A DNA stretch of 64,000 nt from Chaetomium olivaceum (GCA_039881045.1 JAYWVB010000002.1:744001-808000), one strand, 5' to 3'; shown: positions 1 through 11,936, numbered from the stretch's first letter. Made by a program: numbers and translations. Notes: generated by a model not told the origin, from the sequence alone.

Positions 1-102
1 AAGGACCGTACCCAAACAACCAGCTCTCAGTTCCTCTTTACTACGGTAGACTGTCACCGAAGGGTTCGAGGCCACACCGTCGCGACTTTCCATAACTGTT
101 TG

Positions 103-747
103 TCAGTGCATTGGCTGAAGCTTCCTCGAGTACCTGGGTCTCGACTCTGGGCTCATGTCGTTAGTTGAGTACGCAAACTCGAGCATTCTTGACCCTTTGC
201 AGACATAGCGCAGAGTTTTCCACCCATTGCCCTCCACGATAAGGCGGTCGAGTACATGGTAGCTGATTCGCGGCGGTCTGCTGGCAAGAACCGTGAGCTG
301 GTCCAGCTGCAGGCCTGGAAGTATTTTAAGAGCAGATACAAGGGGATAAATTTCGGCGTGCGTACCAGTGACTCTTATGTGACGTATCTGTGAGAGGGTA
401 TCAATAGAAAGCCCAGAGAGCTTGTCGAGCATGTCTTCAGGACATCCATAACAAAATAGGACGTAGTGTAGCCATGACTTGCCGATCTCGAGCCTAGCTC
501 GCCGACAAACGAGAAGCAGAGCCAGGCCATTCCGTGCAGGGCGCACCATGCGCCACCAAAAGTTATCAAACATAAATCTTGTGTTGGAGAAGAGTAACCT
601 GTATATATGGTCCCTCAATTCCTGTGGCAGTCGCTGAAACAGTAAGCTGCCTGTCTGCGGGTCGACCATGGCGCTCTGTTTTTGGGTTTGGTCTTTTACA
701 TTCTCCGGTTCCTTCTCTTTCTCCATCATCATGTTTTCCTTCGTCAT
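103..747 (-). CDS. F-box-like / DUF7730-type hypothetical protein
   Basis: Single-exon reverse ORF. The core reads SLLFQRLPQELRDHIYRLLF, the pattern of the fungal F-box-like/DUF7730 family (a short helical motif starting with a Leu-Pro-x-Glu-hydrophobic-Arg segment, followed by a poorly conserved leucine-rich tail). I chose the ATG at 747 (MTKENMMM...), which gives about 214 residues. The frame stays open upstream to an ATG at 900, but the extra N-terminus looks like chance translation. The protein ends ...KLQPMH. Function is unknown; family members are abundant in Sordariales and rarely characterised. The domain assignment is by eye only. Its 5' side faces a gene-poor region. Confidence 0.55.
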   Translation of the reverse strand: MTKENMMMEKEKEPENVKDQTQKQSAMVDPQTGSLLFQRLPQELRDHIYRLLFSNTRFMFDNFWWRMVRPARNGLALLLVCRRARLEIGKSWLHYVLFCYGCPEDMLDKLSGLSIDTLSQIRHIRVTGTHAEIYPLVSALKILPGLQLDQLTVLASRPPRISYHVLDRLIVEGNGWKTLRYVCKGSRMLEFAYSTNDMSPESRPRYSRKLQPMH

Positions 748-3700
748 GGTTGCGGTAATGATGTAGTGCCTGCGCGGAACGTAGGTAGCTTCCAAGAAAT
801 GTGATAAGAGTCGTGGAAGCGAGTTCGCCAACGGCAATTCTGCAACCCGGAAGTCAGCCGAGAAGGCTAACAGAAGGAGGAGCACGGCGGCGGGGGTCAT
901 TAATCTTGAGGAGACCTACACAAGCCCTAGAGTTATGCCAGGCGAGTCGTATGTGCCATGGCTGCGTAGGTATTTTGAGCGTAAAAACCATTTGGTAAGG
1001 TACCTAAGGTAGTTAATATAAACCAACTTCATCTTGACAACTTGGCTGCTTGCCGTAGAGAATAGATCCGCGTTTCGCTTTGTAGGTACCTTATGCTTTT
1101 CATACACATATACGGAATGTTGTGTACATGGTATATGACAGACCAGAACGATTCTATAATTGAACTTGAACAGTATCTTGTGCCAACGGAACACATCCTC
1201 TCCGGGTATTCGTAATGCGGGTTATCATATGTGCCGGGGGACCCGTAAGAGAGCATGCGTAGTAGAAACGCGTGCTAGGTGAAGTGAAGAGGCACGAAGT
1301 GTATTATATGCTAAAATCGGTGATTTTCATTGTTAAAGTGGGTTGATGGGGTCATCAGGGTCAAGTCAACAATGCGTGCCAAAGACACCTTTGAGGCGGG
1401 CCATGCGAGTGGCTTGCGCTGCCATCCCTGGGAGGCAAGTCTTCTTCCATGACGCAATAACAAAGCACGGGACTTGACAAACAGATTTTGGACCTCAAGG
1501 GGATTACGGGAGGTTCTCTCTCTGGGGCAGGAATTTGGGACTAATTACGATAGACAAACGGAAACCGTATGGCCGAATTCGTCAGGTTCCATCCCAGTAT
1601 GTTTTCCGGCCGGCAGCACTTCAGGTGGCCATAACATAAATGGCAGTAGAGTGGTTGGAAAGGGGCGGGGAGTGACCGAGTGGTTAAAGTCTAAAAAAGA
1701 GGTAGACGATTTCGTTCACCGTGGTTGATCAAGTTTGTTGGTTACGATTACCTAGGAACAAGCGGCCCGACGTTCTGTGCTGGAGCTCTAGGGGCGTGAC
1801 CCAAAGCAGGTGTTCATGACACTGCCAATGCTGCACAATATATGACTCGGGAACGCAATATTGCGTAGAGGTACAGAAAAACGACGCCTACCTAACTGGA
1901 ATGCTCAGCGAAGCGGAGTTGATGGACGGAATTGTCTCAAAATCGAAATTCGGGGCGAGTGTTTGTGTTCCCCAAATCCCCAAAGTGTTTCCGATCGGAC
2001 AGTGTGAGTGATGGGGAACAAACCAAAAGTGGCTTTGCACATCGCATCGTCTCTTCCAAGGGGCAGCAGGTGGCCGAGATATTGGATTCAGGGCATCGCC
2101 AAGATTTGCTTTCGGTCAGGGTTCGGGTATCACGCGTGTTGGGCCAATGATGTCCGAGTTGGTGTTGTGAGACAGCCAACAACCTTGACTCGGCCGCAAG
2201 AGGGCGCCATGATCGTCGGGCATGGCGGACTCTTTATCGACGGCCACCCGTCCGTTATCTCGCCCCAGGTCCTTCCCGACACCGCCGGCCGTATCGGGAG
2301 CTGCAAGGGACCATTGTAACCTCCAGATGCCAAGAAAGGACCTTTGCGGGGAAGATTAGCGAGCCGCGGTGCTCCAAACTGTCGGAACCGCCCCTGAAGG
2401 ACCCTGACCCTCCATTTAAGGCTTACCGAGTTTCTGGGTGTCGCTTGAGTGACGAAGCCTTCTTGGAGGCGCGTTGACGCGTTTGGGCGAACCGTGGAGC
2501 TGCCGCGGCTCTCGTCGTCGCCCGTGGGCGCCGGCTGCGGCGGGCGGGCTTCGCCGTTCCCTGCGAGCGCAACAGGCCCCGTGCCGACGCTGCCGGTCTC
2601 GGTCCTCGCTTCGCTTGCTGAGACCAACTCGAAATCCTGCAGGTTCCAAGTGATGTCATGTGTCCGCGTCGTCTGCAACTCTGCATTGTGTGCATTGTGT
2701 CGGTCTCCGCCGCCGGAATGTTCTGCCCGACTTTCAATTTACCCATCGAGACAGCGACTAATTAACGACAGCGGGGCAACGGTGCAAACAACAAATTGAG
2801 CAAATCTTGCCGCCGATCAGTTCGAAGGTCGTGGAACCTCTGCTCAAGATTCCCTGCACTTTCTACTCTTAGCCTAGCGGCTCCGTTGACAAGACGGAGC
2901 GGCGGGAAGAGCACCCACGAATCTGCACGACTTGGGGTGGCTGCATTTTTACCAGCATCATCTGACTGGTTGTTGCCTGAATAACATTGGTGCGTTGCAT
3001 ATTCGCCCGAAGAAAGAGCGGTTCCAGAGTTCCAGAGCGAGTTTTTTTTTTTGCAAGTCACCTGCCCAGTTGTGCGAGTGGTCCTCCGAACTTCGGCACA
3101 CGTTCCACGAGGAAAAGGCACAAACCCACCCCTTTTTTTTTGGGCCCCCCGCGTGGGCAGGCACGGGCAGATTCCCGCGGGGTGTGTGGGCGTGGGCAGG
3201 GGGTGGGGGAGCCTCTTTCAAAGATCCACCGGCCAAGTGCCCGGTCCCCACTGCCGTGGAGGTCGGGGAATCTGCAAAGTGCATCCGCACATCCCCAGAC
3301 GGGAACGCCCCCATCGGTAAACCGTAAGCGGGATGTCGGGTAATATGGGCGAAGACCGGAGACACCGACGCGTCGACCGGCAGCAACAATGGCAAGTCGA
3401 GTTGGTCGAGTTCGGAGAGTTGGTCGAGTTTATCGAGTTCGCGAGGGACAAAGGGCAAAAAAGTGACAGGACGAAAGCGGACGCGCAAGATGCCTGTCGT
3501 CGGGCCAAATCTTCCCTGTTCCGCGAGTTGACGAGACAGAACAAAGAGCCAACCCGGAGCCAAGGCCCTGCTGGATCCCGTGTCTGAGGGTTCGCCAATT
3601 GCCAAGGGAAGGAGCGGTGAGCTGTTTTAAGACCAATTCTCCCGGTTGAGCGCCCCTGCAGATGGAATTGTTGGGGACCGCTTGGTCAGCTGAGAGGGCG

Positions 3701-4092
3701 TGGGTTACAACCATGCCTCCTGGGCCGCCGCCAGCCCGTGTTGCCCTGTTGCCCTGTTGCCCATGACGTTGGCCCCGTCCGGCTTCCGAGTTCCGCAAGA
3801 GTGAGAGAATTCGACAGACAAAATAACGGCTGGCCCATCGCTCGGCCTCGGATACGCAACCCCCAACTTGTCCCCCTCTTTCATTTTCTTCCTTGTTGAT
3901 GGAAACGAAAAAATCATAAAATACAAAAATAGGACAAAGCAGACTAATCGGGTCACCATCATCACCGCCAACACAAATACCACCACCACCACACCACCAC
4001 CACCACCTCCACACTGGCACAGACACGCTCGCTCCCTCCTCCAACCCTCACAACTCGACCTCCTCTCCCTCCTCCTCACTCACACCGTCAAA
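748..4092. other. Gene-poor stretch upstream of the GH94 gene
   Basis: No convincing gene is visible. Several overlapping ORFs of 60-215 codons on both strands (about 2130-3600) look like GC-rich chance ORFs, with no recognisable domain and no consistent codon bias. A short internal repeat of gagttggtcgag-like units lies around 3398-3440. Pyrimidine-rich sequence and a CCA/CCACC microsatellite (about 3975-4012) immediately precede the GH94 start and probably belong to its promoter or 5' UTR. A tRNA D-arm-like string at 1671-1690 is discussed under rejected items. Confidence 0.5.
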
Positions 4093-6466
4093 ATGAGAAA
4101 AGAATCCACGATCCTGCGGCCCTCCAACAATGGGAACCGCTACGAGCTCACCAGCCCGACGGCCCTGCCCAAGGCTGGCGGTTTCCTGTGGAACCAGAAG
4201 ATGATGATCCAGATCACCTGCCGCGGGTATGCCACCGCCCAATTCATGCAACCGGAACCCGCAAAGTACGCGTACGCCCCCAACATCGAAGCCAAGACGT
4301 TCATGCAACCCGAGCCGAACTACTATGCCCACCACCCCGGCCGCTTCGTGTACATCAAGGACCTCGAGACCGGTCAGCTCTTCTCGGCACCGCACGAGCC
4401 CGTCCGCGCCACAGCGGATCGTTTCGTCTTCTCGGTCGGCAAGAGCGATGTCGCGTGGGCGGTCGAGCACATGGGCATCCGCGTTGAGATGGTTATGGGC
4501 CTGCCGACGCACGATGTGGCCGAGCTGTGGACCATTAAGGTGACCAATATTTCCGGCCGCCCACGCAGGATCAGCGTGACACCCTACTTCCCCATTGGCT
4601 ACATGTCGTGGATGAACCAATCAGAGCCGAGTGGAACGACGATCTGGTCGGCGTGATCGCCAGCTGCGTTACCCCATACCAAAAAGCGACCGAGTACTTC
4701 AAGAACAAGTACATCAAGGACAAGACCTACTTTTTGTGCGAGATTCCCCCGGATTCGTGGGACGCCAGCCAACAGGCGTTCGAGGGTGAGGGTGGGCTCC
4801 ACAACCCTTCGGGCCTGCAGGAGCCGAAACTCAGCGGTAGCGATGCACGCTACGAGACCCCCACAGCCGCCGTGCAGTACCGCCTCGCGCTAAAGGCCAA
4901 CGAGGAGCGCGAGTACCGCTTCATGTTTGGACCGCCTACGACGAGGCCGAGGTCCGCACCATGCGCTCGCGCTACCTGAGCAAGCAGGCATTCGTCCGGA
5001 CAGCAGACGAGTATGCCGCTTACATGGCCCGCGGCCGCGGCTGTCTGCGCATCGAGACGCCCGACAAGGAACTCGACAACTTCGTCAACAACTGGCTGCC
5101 CCGCCAAGTCTACTACCACGGCGACGTCAACCGTTTGACCACAGATCCGCAGACGCGCAACTACCTACAGGACAACATGGGCATGAACTACATCAAGCCC
5201 GATGTGGCCCGCAAAGCCTTCATCACCGCTCTCTCACAACAAGAGGCCAATGGCGCAATGCCCGACGGCATCCTCCTCGCCAAGGGCGCCGAGCTCAAGT
5301 ACATCAACCAGATTCCCCACACCGACCACTGCGTCTGGTTGCCCTCACACTCGAAGTCTACCTTTCAGAAACGGGCGACTACGGGCTGCTAAAGGAGCGC
5401 GTCCGCACCGAGAATGGCGACAACTTCACAGTCTTCGAGCGCTTCAGCCGCGCCATGGATTTCCTCCTCCAAATTCGCGACGAGCGGGTTGAGCTACATT
5501 GCTCAGGGCGATTGGTGTGATCCGATGAACATGGTCGGGTACAAGGGCAAGGGCGTGTCGGGTTGGCTCACAGTGGCGACGGCCCACGCTTTGAATATCT
5601 GGGCTAAAGTGTGCGACCATGAGCGCAGGAGCGACTTGGCGAAGCACTTCCGTGCTGGCGCCGACGACTGCAACACGGCGGCCAACAAGCATCTATGGGA
5701 CGGCGACTGGTTCGCTCGTGGCATCACGGATGACAACGTAACGTTCGGCATCAAGAAGGACACCGAGGGTCGGATGTGGCTCAACCCCCAGTCGTTTGCC
5801 ATTCTCGGAGGCGCCGCCAGCGAGGAGCAAATCTCCCGGATTCTCCCGGAGATCGATTCACAACTCAACACCCCGTACGGGCCAGTCATGTTCGCCCCGC
5901 CGTATACCAAGATGCGCGAGGACGTTGGCCGCGTGACGCAAAAAGCCATCGGGTCGGCCGAGAACGGCGCCGTGTACAACCACGCCGGCGTTTTCTACAT
6001 CCACAGCTTGTACCAGCTCGGCAACCAGCAAGATCGCGCCTACAACCATCTGCGCCAGCTCTTGCCCGGCCCCAGCGAGTCCGACTACCGCCAGCGTGGC
6101 CAGCTGCCCATCTTCCTCCCCAACTACTACCGTGGTGGCTGGAAGGAGTTCCCCCGGACCGCGGGCCGCTCAAGTCAGCTGTTCAATACGGGCACGATTT
6201 CGTGGGTGTACCGGGTTGTGATCGAGGGCCTGTGCGGGCTTTTCGGTGACGCTCAGGGTCTGGTTGTTCGGCCGCAATTGCCGAGCGGCTGGAACGCGAT
6301 CAAGGTGGTGCGCGAATTCCGCGGAGCCACGTTCCAGGTGGATATCCGCCGGGCGGCTGTCCAGGAAACCGTGGTCAAGGTTGGCGACAAGGTCCAGCCC
6401 GAGCAGCGGATCACGAATATCAAGGCCGGCGAGGCCTACCAGGTGGTTGTCCTGGTGCCCCAGTAA
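4093..6466 (+). CDS. GH94 phosphorylase, cellobionic acid phosphorylase-like (frameshifted)
   Basis: Begins MRKESTILRPSNNGNRYEL and reads across four frame changes to ...YQVVVLVPQ. It matches the fungal GH94 ('NdvB-like') proteins, whose Neurospora member is known as a cellobionic acid phosphorylase: phosphorolysis of cellobionic acid to glucose 1-phosphate and gluconic acid in the cytosol. The GDWCDPMNM motif (about 5508-5534) aligns with the DWND catalytic-acid motif of GH94, so the key Asp is kept. No signal peptide is seen. The breaks lie near 4621-4630, 4928-4931, 5341-5344 and 5484-5488. Each is repaired by one or two bases, giving about 792 codons, the usual family length. There is no GT-AG intron at any break. 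Either a recent pseudogene or consensus errors; I favour errors because flanking coding is pristine. The choice of cellobionic acid over other GH94 substrates is inference. Confidence 0.8.
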
Positions 6467-7902
6467 GGAGATGGGGCCGCGACTGGGTGAGGGACGAAAG
6501 GAAGCTGCATCTGCATGTGTGTGGGCAACGGCAACGGCAACGGCATGGACGGGACAGCATCAAGCGACACGACGGGGCTCGAATTCGCTTGCCCTTCGTT
6601 TAAGAACCGGGAAAGGAAACAAAATGGGTCGGCTATCTGAATTTGGAATCGCAATCCCCAGTTATTTTTTTAGACAGCCAGGAACACCTTCGCTAGGTGG
6701 GATCGATCCGGCAGCACGTCCGGTCGGGGGGGAGGGGCAACCACAGCCTGTTGGGTCACGCCCGTTGGAACATCTCAACTTGCGGGTGGGCATCCGCTTT
6801 GGTGGACCGGCGGTCTTCTGTTCGTTCAATCATTGACCTGGGCGGCTTTTGTCGAATTACACATTTACCCTGACCCAGCATTAGGAAGCTGGGCAGTTTG
6901 CGATAATACCACACTATCTTTGTCGGGTTACTTTGATCCTCTTTTGCGCGTGATTGCTCAATCATAATGTCTCGATACCCGAAAGTTAACGTGGACAGAT
7001 TCTACCCCAACAGCATTGTGGATGCCCGTAGCAAAAACACTTCAAGTCATAGACAAGTCTCCAGTTTTGGGAGTCCGAGTCATCGAAGGCGGAGTCGGTA
7101 AGATCTCGGAATCCAACATTGTCTCGGTGTTTAATCAGTCTCCATGGACTCGGCTACGTACCCACTACACACTTGTCTGAAAAGCTACAAGTCAAATCAA
7201 ACCCATCATGATAATTCATATTCAAAGTATTGTCTTGACCATAATCGGGTTTCACCATCGGGGGCTGCCAAATGGATATATGCCGGACGAGCTATGCATG
7301 AATACCTAGCCTTGGCCATTAACCTGAATTAATTGTGAGTTTTCAGTCCCTGCCCGCTCCAGAGCTGTGTGCTAATCTTTGGAAGCTCCGAATATCCCCT
7401 CAACCATCGCGGGGCATCTCGTCCAGACACTTCAACCAACGGAAATCGGACGACCCGCTCATCACACAAGCAAACCACCAAGCGGAATGCCTGGCCTCGC
7501 CACCGATCGCCGCGCAAGACCCGATCTCTTCAACGTAATGATGCCTTCATCACGGGAATATGGCATGGAGACTGCATCCCCAAAGTTAGAGGACAGTATC
7601 CACCTCAACGATGAGGAGGACCGAGCGAGGTACGGAAGCGGCAAAGCGCCCCTCGAACTCCATGTCGATGACGCCGATACCAGTGCCTGGAACCTTCTCA
7701 CCCGGTGACCAGACATACGGGTCTGGGCTCCCGGCTCCGAGCAGCGCGCCGTCTGAAGAGAGAGTGCAGGCGGTTGGGGTCCTTATAGAAAACCTGCTCC
7801 CTCCCAGTCGGTAGCCAAACCCCCTCATCTCGACACCTCTTGTAAACCACAGCTATAATCAGCACAAAACAACCACCAACCAGCTAAAACAGAGCCAACA
7901 CA
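6467..7902. other. Intergenic stretch with one weak small ORF
   Basis: AT-richer non-coding sequence. The only candidate is a forward ORF at 7379-7708 (109 codons, ending ...DDADTSAWNLLTR). It has no recognised domain, and an equally open reverse frame covers it, so I do not call it as a gene. The last 100 bases (about 7840-7900), rich in CAACCA, look like the 5' UTR of the next gene. Confidence 0.4.
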
Positions 7903-9397
7903 ATGAAAGCAATCATCTTGCCGATGATCCTGCTCCTCCCCTGTGCTTTGGGCTTGCCCACCGCTACAGTCGGCCGGAACATCAACCAGGACATCAACAA
8001 ACCAGACAACAAACCGAGACCTGGATCCGAAAACCAACACCCCAAAACCCACCACCACCACCACCACCACCACCAACAAAAACCCCAAACTCGCCCCGCG
8101 CCAATTCCCCGGCATGATGGGCGGCATGATGCCCCCAATGGGAATGGGCATGATCCCTCCCATCCCGCCTCCCATCCCGCCTCCCATCCCGCCGCCTGTC
8201 ATGCCAGGCATGGGCATGATGATCCCGGGTATGATTGCGCCCGCTGTCCCGCCTGTTCGCCTGTTCCGCCGGTGCCGCCTGTTGCACCGGCTGCTGCTGC
8301 TGCTGCGGTGCCGCCGGTGCCGCCGGTTCCTCCCGTGCCGGCGCCTGCGGTCCCGCCTGTGGCACCGGCTGCGGCCCCGCCTGTGGCACCGGCTGCGGCC
8401 CCGCCGGCTGTGCCGTTTGGTGGGGTTGGTGGGGTTGGGAAGCGCGCTGATGGGGAGGGTGGTGGTCAGGGTGGTGGTGGTGAGGGTGGTGGTGGTGAGG
8501 GTGATGGTGGTGAGGATGGTGGTGGTGAGAGTGGCGGTGGTGAAGCGGATGGTGGTCAGGGTGGTGGTGGCGAGGCGGGCGGTGGTGGTGAAGGGGTGGT
8601 GGTGGTGAGGGTGGCGGTGGTGAAGTGGGTGGTGGTGAAGGTGGTGGTGGTGAAGCGGGTGGTGGTGAAGCGGGTGGTGGTGAAGGTGGTGGTGGTGCCG
8701 GCGGCGAAGCTGGCGGTGCTGGACCCAGTATTGTTGCCGGTCCTGGTGCGGGTGTTGGGGTGGGTGTGGGCATTGGCATCGGTACCGCACCGGGAGAGGA
8801 TGCTGGTGATGCCGAGGCTGCTCAGGCTCAGGCTCAGCAGATTGCTGCTCAGCAGGTGGCTCAACAGATTGCCGCGCAACAGGCCCGGGCCCAGGCTCAG
8901 GCCATGGCACAGGCTCTAGCGGTGGCGCAGATGCAGGCTTTCCAGGCCGCCCAGGCCGCTCAGGCTGCACAGCTCCAGAATGGACAGGGCGTGCCGGTTG
9001 GACAGGGTGTACCGGTTGGACAGGGTGTATCGACTGGACAAGGTGTGCCGGGTGGACAAGGCGTTCAGGGTGGGCAGGGAGTGCCAGGCGCGCAGGGGGT
9101 TCAAGGCGTGCAAGGAGGACAGGACGTGCAGGGTGGGCAAGATGGGCAGGGTGGACAGGGTGAACAGGGTGAGGGTGGACAAGATGGACAAGATGGACAG
9201 GGTGGACAAGGTGGACAAGATGGGCAGGGTGGACAGGGCGGACCGGGTGTGCCGGCCGGACAGGACCCGACGGGAGTTCAGGGCAAGGGTTTGTTGCCCG
9301 TCGTTTATCCCCCGTATACCCTCCCTTGCCGTACATGTATGGCCCATACGGTTACCCATATCTCCTCCCTCCCTATGGTTATCCGGGGGTCTTGTGA
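7903..9397 (+). CDS. Low-complexity secreted collagen-like protein (frame-disrupted)
   Basis: Starts MKAIILPMILLLPCALGLP, a clear signal peptide. It is followed by successive low-complexity blocks: a His/Thr run (from a CCA repeat, 8045-8085), a Met/Pro/Gly block (FPGMMGGMMPPMGMG), a Pro/Ala/Val block, a Gly-Glu block from a GGT repeat (about 8455-8700), an Ala/Gln-rich segment (about 8815-8960), and a collagen-like Gly-Gln-Gly/Val series (about 8985-9290). It ends PYGYPYLLPPYGYPGVL before TGA at 9395-9397. These blocks sit in different frames (1, 2, 1, 3, 2), so the gene as written needs about four frame changes, probably at repeat tracts. Boundaries between frames are uncertain and a hidden intron cannot be excluded. 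Likely a cell-wall or extracellular structural protein; function unknown. Confidence 0.5.
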
Positions 9398-9759
9398 TCG
9401 GATAGGAGGAGATGGGTTTGTTTGATTTCTTGTTTTATTTTCTTATGGGGTTGTCGGAGAGAAACTCCCATGAGTGGAACTAATCGTAGTGTTTCTCCGT
9501 CGGCGCCAAACGGTGTTCGGCGGCGTTGGGATGGGGTGAAGAATCAGGGGGGCGGCAATAAAAAGGGCGAAAGGGGCAGTTGGAAAATACTTGCAACGGT
9601 TGGGACATGACTTGGAACAACTACAATATGTCATGTAGCTTCCCAAAAAGTAGTAGTAATCAATCGTTTTGTCTTTTATTCTGATGCTGCTCTCTCCTGT
9701 CAATGTTGGACATTTCACTGCCCTCAACTACAACTCGGTCTTGCCAGCCAAGACGAAGA

Positions 9760-11088
9760 TTAACAAGCCGGTGTAGGCACGCACTGGAGGAGATATTAGT
9801 CCATGACCCCGCACGTAGGTCAGCTGCCTTACCTGGTAGTAGTACGGATTGTATGACGAGCACTTCCCGTTAGCGCAAGTTGATGCGCCGACATAGCCCA
9901 CCCCGCCGCTGCATTCGTCATCAGCCAAGCACTCGAGCGTAAAACGAAGTCGACTCACCATTGCGACCACAAGGGCACGCCGCCTTGAACCGGCTTGGTT
10001 TCACAGGCCGCTGCCGTTGTTGTCGACGTCACAACCGCTGTGGGGCTGGGAGTTACGCCAGCCGTCGTAGCCGTCGAAAAGGTCGAGATTGGGATTGCTG
10101 AAGATGGATTTGGCTGCCCACCGGAAGGGGCCCCTTCCTGACCCCAGGAGAAGCACCCAGTGGTGCAGTTCAGCTCAAAGAAGGCCATGACGGTGTTCTC
10201 CTGAACCTTGATATCATGCGGCACGCCCTCGGCGCTGTACGCCTCAAACCAGCCATTCTCGCCATACACACTCTTGGTCCACCCCGCCAACGGCGTGTTC
10301 GGCACCACACTAACCGGCGTCTCACTCAACTCCAACACATTCGTCCACAACTTCACCCCCTCGCCATGGTTCACATAACTAACCACATCATCTCTCGTCC
10401 CATGAAAGATCTGCAGCCTCGGCCGCCACCCGTCATAACCCGGATACGCGGCCCTGACCAAATCCCCCCACTGCTCCGACGTATGCGTGACCTTCCCCGT
10501 CGCGCACTCCCCATTCCAGTACCCAAACACCCCCCCATTCCCGCCCTCAACCGGCGCAAAACACCCAAACGGCACGCCGGCAAACGCCGCGCCCGCCGCA
10601 AACACGTCCGGATACGCGCCCACCAGCACCTGCGTCATCATGCCGCCCGACGACACCCCCGTAACAAACACCCGCTTAGGGTCCGCCCCATACTCCTCCA
10701 GCGTCCAGCGCACCATGCTCACAATCCCCAGACTATCCCCGCCGCCATCATGCGTCAGCGTCTCGGCGCTCGACACGTCCCAGCACTGATCCGAAGCCGA
10801 GGCGGGGCTGCTGCCCGGGTAGATGACGAGGAAGCCGTGGCGGTCAGCCAGGGTGGCCCACTGGGAGCCGGCGAAGGCGGCCTGGGCGGTGCCGTGGCAC
10901 CAGTGCGGGTTGACGAGGATGGGCGGGTTGGGAGGGAGGGTGTCGGGCGCGTAGAGGTGGAAGGTGGTGTTGCGCGGGTTGGGGCCGAAGGGGGTGGTGA
11001 TTTGGGTTAGGGTGGCGGCGGTGGTGAGGGTGGGCAGGGTGAGGAGGAGGCGCAGGAAACCCGCCCCGAGGGGTGATGGGGTTCGCAT
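9760..11088 (-). CDS. CE1-type esterase (acetyl xylan/feruloyl esterase) with C-terminal CBM1
   Basis: Secreted hemicellulose esterase. Three exons on the minus strand: 9959-11088, 9833-9908 and 9760-9783, with introns 9909-9958 and 9784-9832 (GTGAGT...CAG and GTAAGG...CAG). The 409-residue product starts MRTPSPLGAG with a signal peptide to about residue 25. It has the PHB-depolymerase/CE1 alpha/beta-hydrolase features: nucleophile Ser146 in GVSSGG, Asp in HGTRDD (about 233-234) and His291 in GVPHDI. A Ser/Thr/Pro-rich linker (about 318-365) leads to a CBM1 cellulose-binding module (WSQCGGVGYVGAS ... YYYQCVPTPAC). The two introns both fall inside the CBM1 codons, and splicing restores all cysteines. 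The upstream in-frame ATG at 11250 is rejected because it would bury the signal peptide. Acetyl versus feruloyl specificity cannot be told. Confidence 0.88.
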
Positions 11089-11884
11089 TTTGAGGGTTGG
11101 GGGTTTGTGGTTTTTGGTGTTTGGGGGGGGGGGGGGTGGGTGTGATGGGTTTAGGGAAAGGTGGACGGTGAGGTTGAGGTTGAGGTTGAGGAATGGGGGA
11201 TGCAGAGGGTTGGAGGGCGCGTTGAGGAATCCATCGTCAACTGGAACCAAGCCATGGCGCCGTCAAGCGAATATCGACTGACGACTGAAATCTCGCGGAC
11301 TGCCTTCAGCCGCTGTATTCGAACGGTGTTTCTGTCCCGGACCAGGAGTTTGGGGGTTGGTGCTCGGAGGAAGGCATCCCGTTGCTGAATTGGGGAATCA
11401 TGGCGTTATGTGTCAATGACGGACCAGTTTGTTCCACTTCCCCCCATAGTGGAGTGGAGGTTCCAGACCGTTTGGAATTCTGCAACCCTGATCTCACGAT
11501 ACCCAGGCTCCCAGGGCGTGATGGCATCAAATCGAGTGGGACTCTCTTTCGAGGCGGGCCGAAAATGGTATTGCCGTCAAGGAGCCAGAGGTAATGCCGT
11601 TGTGCGAAACAGAGAAGCCGGAACGACATCGGAACGACATCGGATTCAATCATCGGAACGGCATCGGACAACGGAACGGCATCGGTCGCGATGCTTTCGT
11701 CATGGATTCCAGTTTCTTATCTCGCGAACTCACAAGAGCCACTGAAAAATAGTGGATAAGCAGCCTGGAATGCGCTGAAGAGGGGCACGGAGAGGGACCT
11801 CAGCCCTGATCCCGAAAGTTGGCGGCCCCCGCTCCTTCTGATTCCCTCGGGCTGCCTCCCATTCAGTTTCCTAACACCCTCCTC
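11089..11884. other. Intergenic; local GGAACGACATC repeats
   Basis: Promoter side of the CE1 gene, with an interrupted G tract near 11127-11138. Around 11620-11690 a degenerate tandem repeat of a cggaacggcatc-like unit occurs about five times. ORFs here are short and overlapping on both strands, with no domain signal. Confidence 0.4.
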
Positions 11885-11936
11885 ATCCCATCCCATTCCA
11901 TCCCATTCCATCCCATCCCATCCCATCCCCATCCCA
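11885..11936. repeat. CCCAT/CCATT pentanucleotide microsatellite
   Basis: About ten tandem CATCC/CATTC units in a row (tcccattccatcccat-type). Simple-sequence repeat, non-coding. Confidence 0.85.

Noticed and set aside
1661..1745. Possible tRNA-Ser/Leu (string gtgaccgagtggttaaag)
   Set aside because: The D-arm-like part is good and a GTCTA/TAGAC stem follows, but there is no T-loop (GTTCRA) and no pairing acceptor stem. At most a decayed fragment.
2130..3605. Overlapping ORFs of 100-215 codons on both strands
   Set aside because: GC-rich chance ORFs: no domain, no consistent codon pattern, mutually antisense.
4093..6466. Programmed ribosomal frameshifting in the GH94 gene
   Set aside because: Four shifts of differing direction without slippery heptamers or common context; not credible as programmed events.
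7379..7708. 109-codon forward ORF
   Set aside because: No domain and an equally open antisense frame; insufficient support without transcript data.
10216..11010. 264-codon forward ORF opposite the CE1 gene
   Set aside because: Shadow of the esterase coding strand; His/Arg-rich composition typical of antisense GC-rich frames.
4093..11088. A coordinated biosynthetic or sugar-use cluster of GH94, collagen-like and CE1 genes
   Set aside because: Spacing is over 1 kb, orientation is mixed, and there is no transporter or pathway-specific regulator adjacent; neighbouring location alone is weak evidence.
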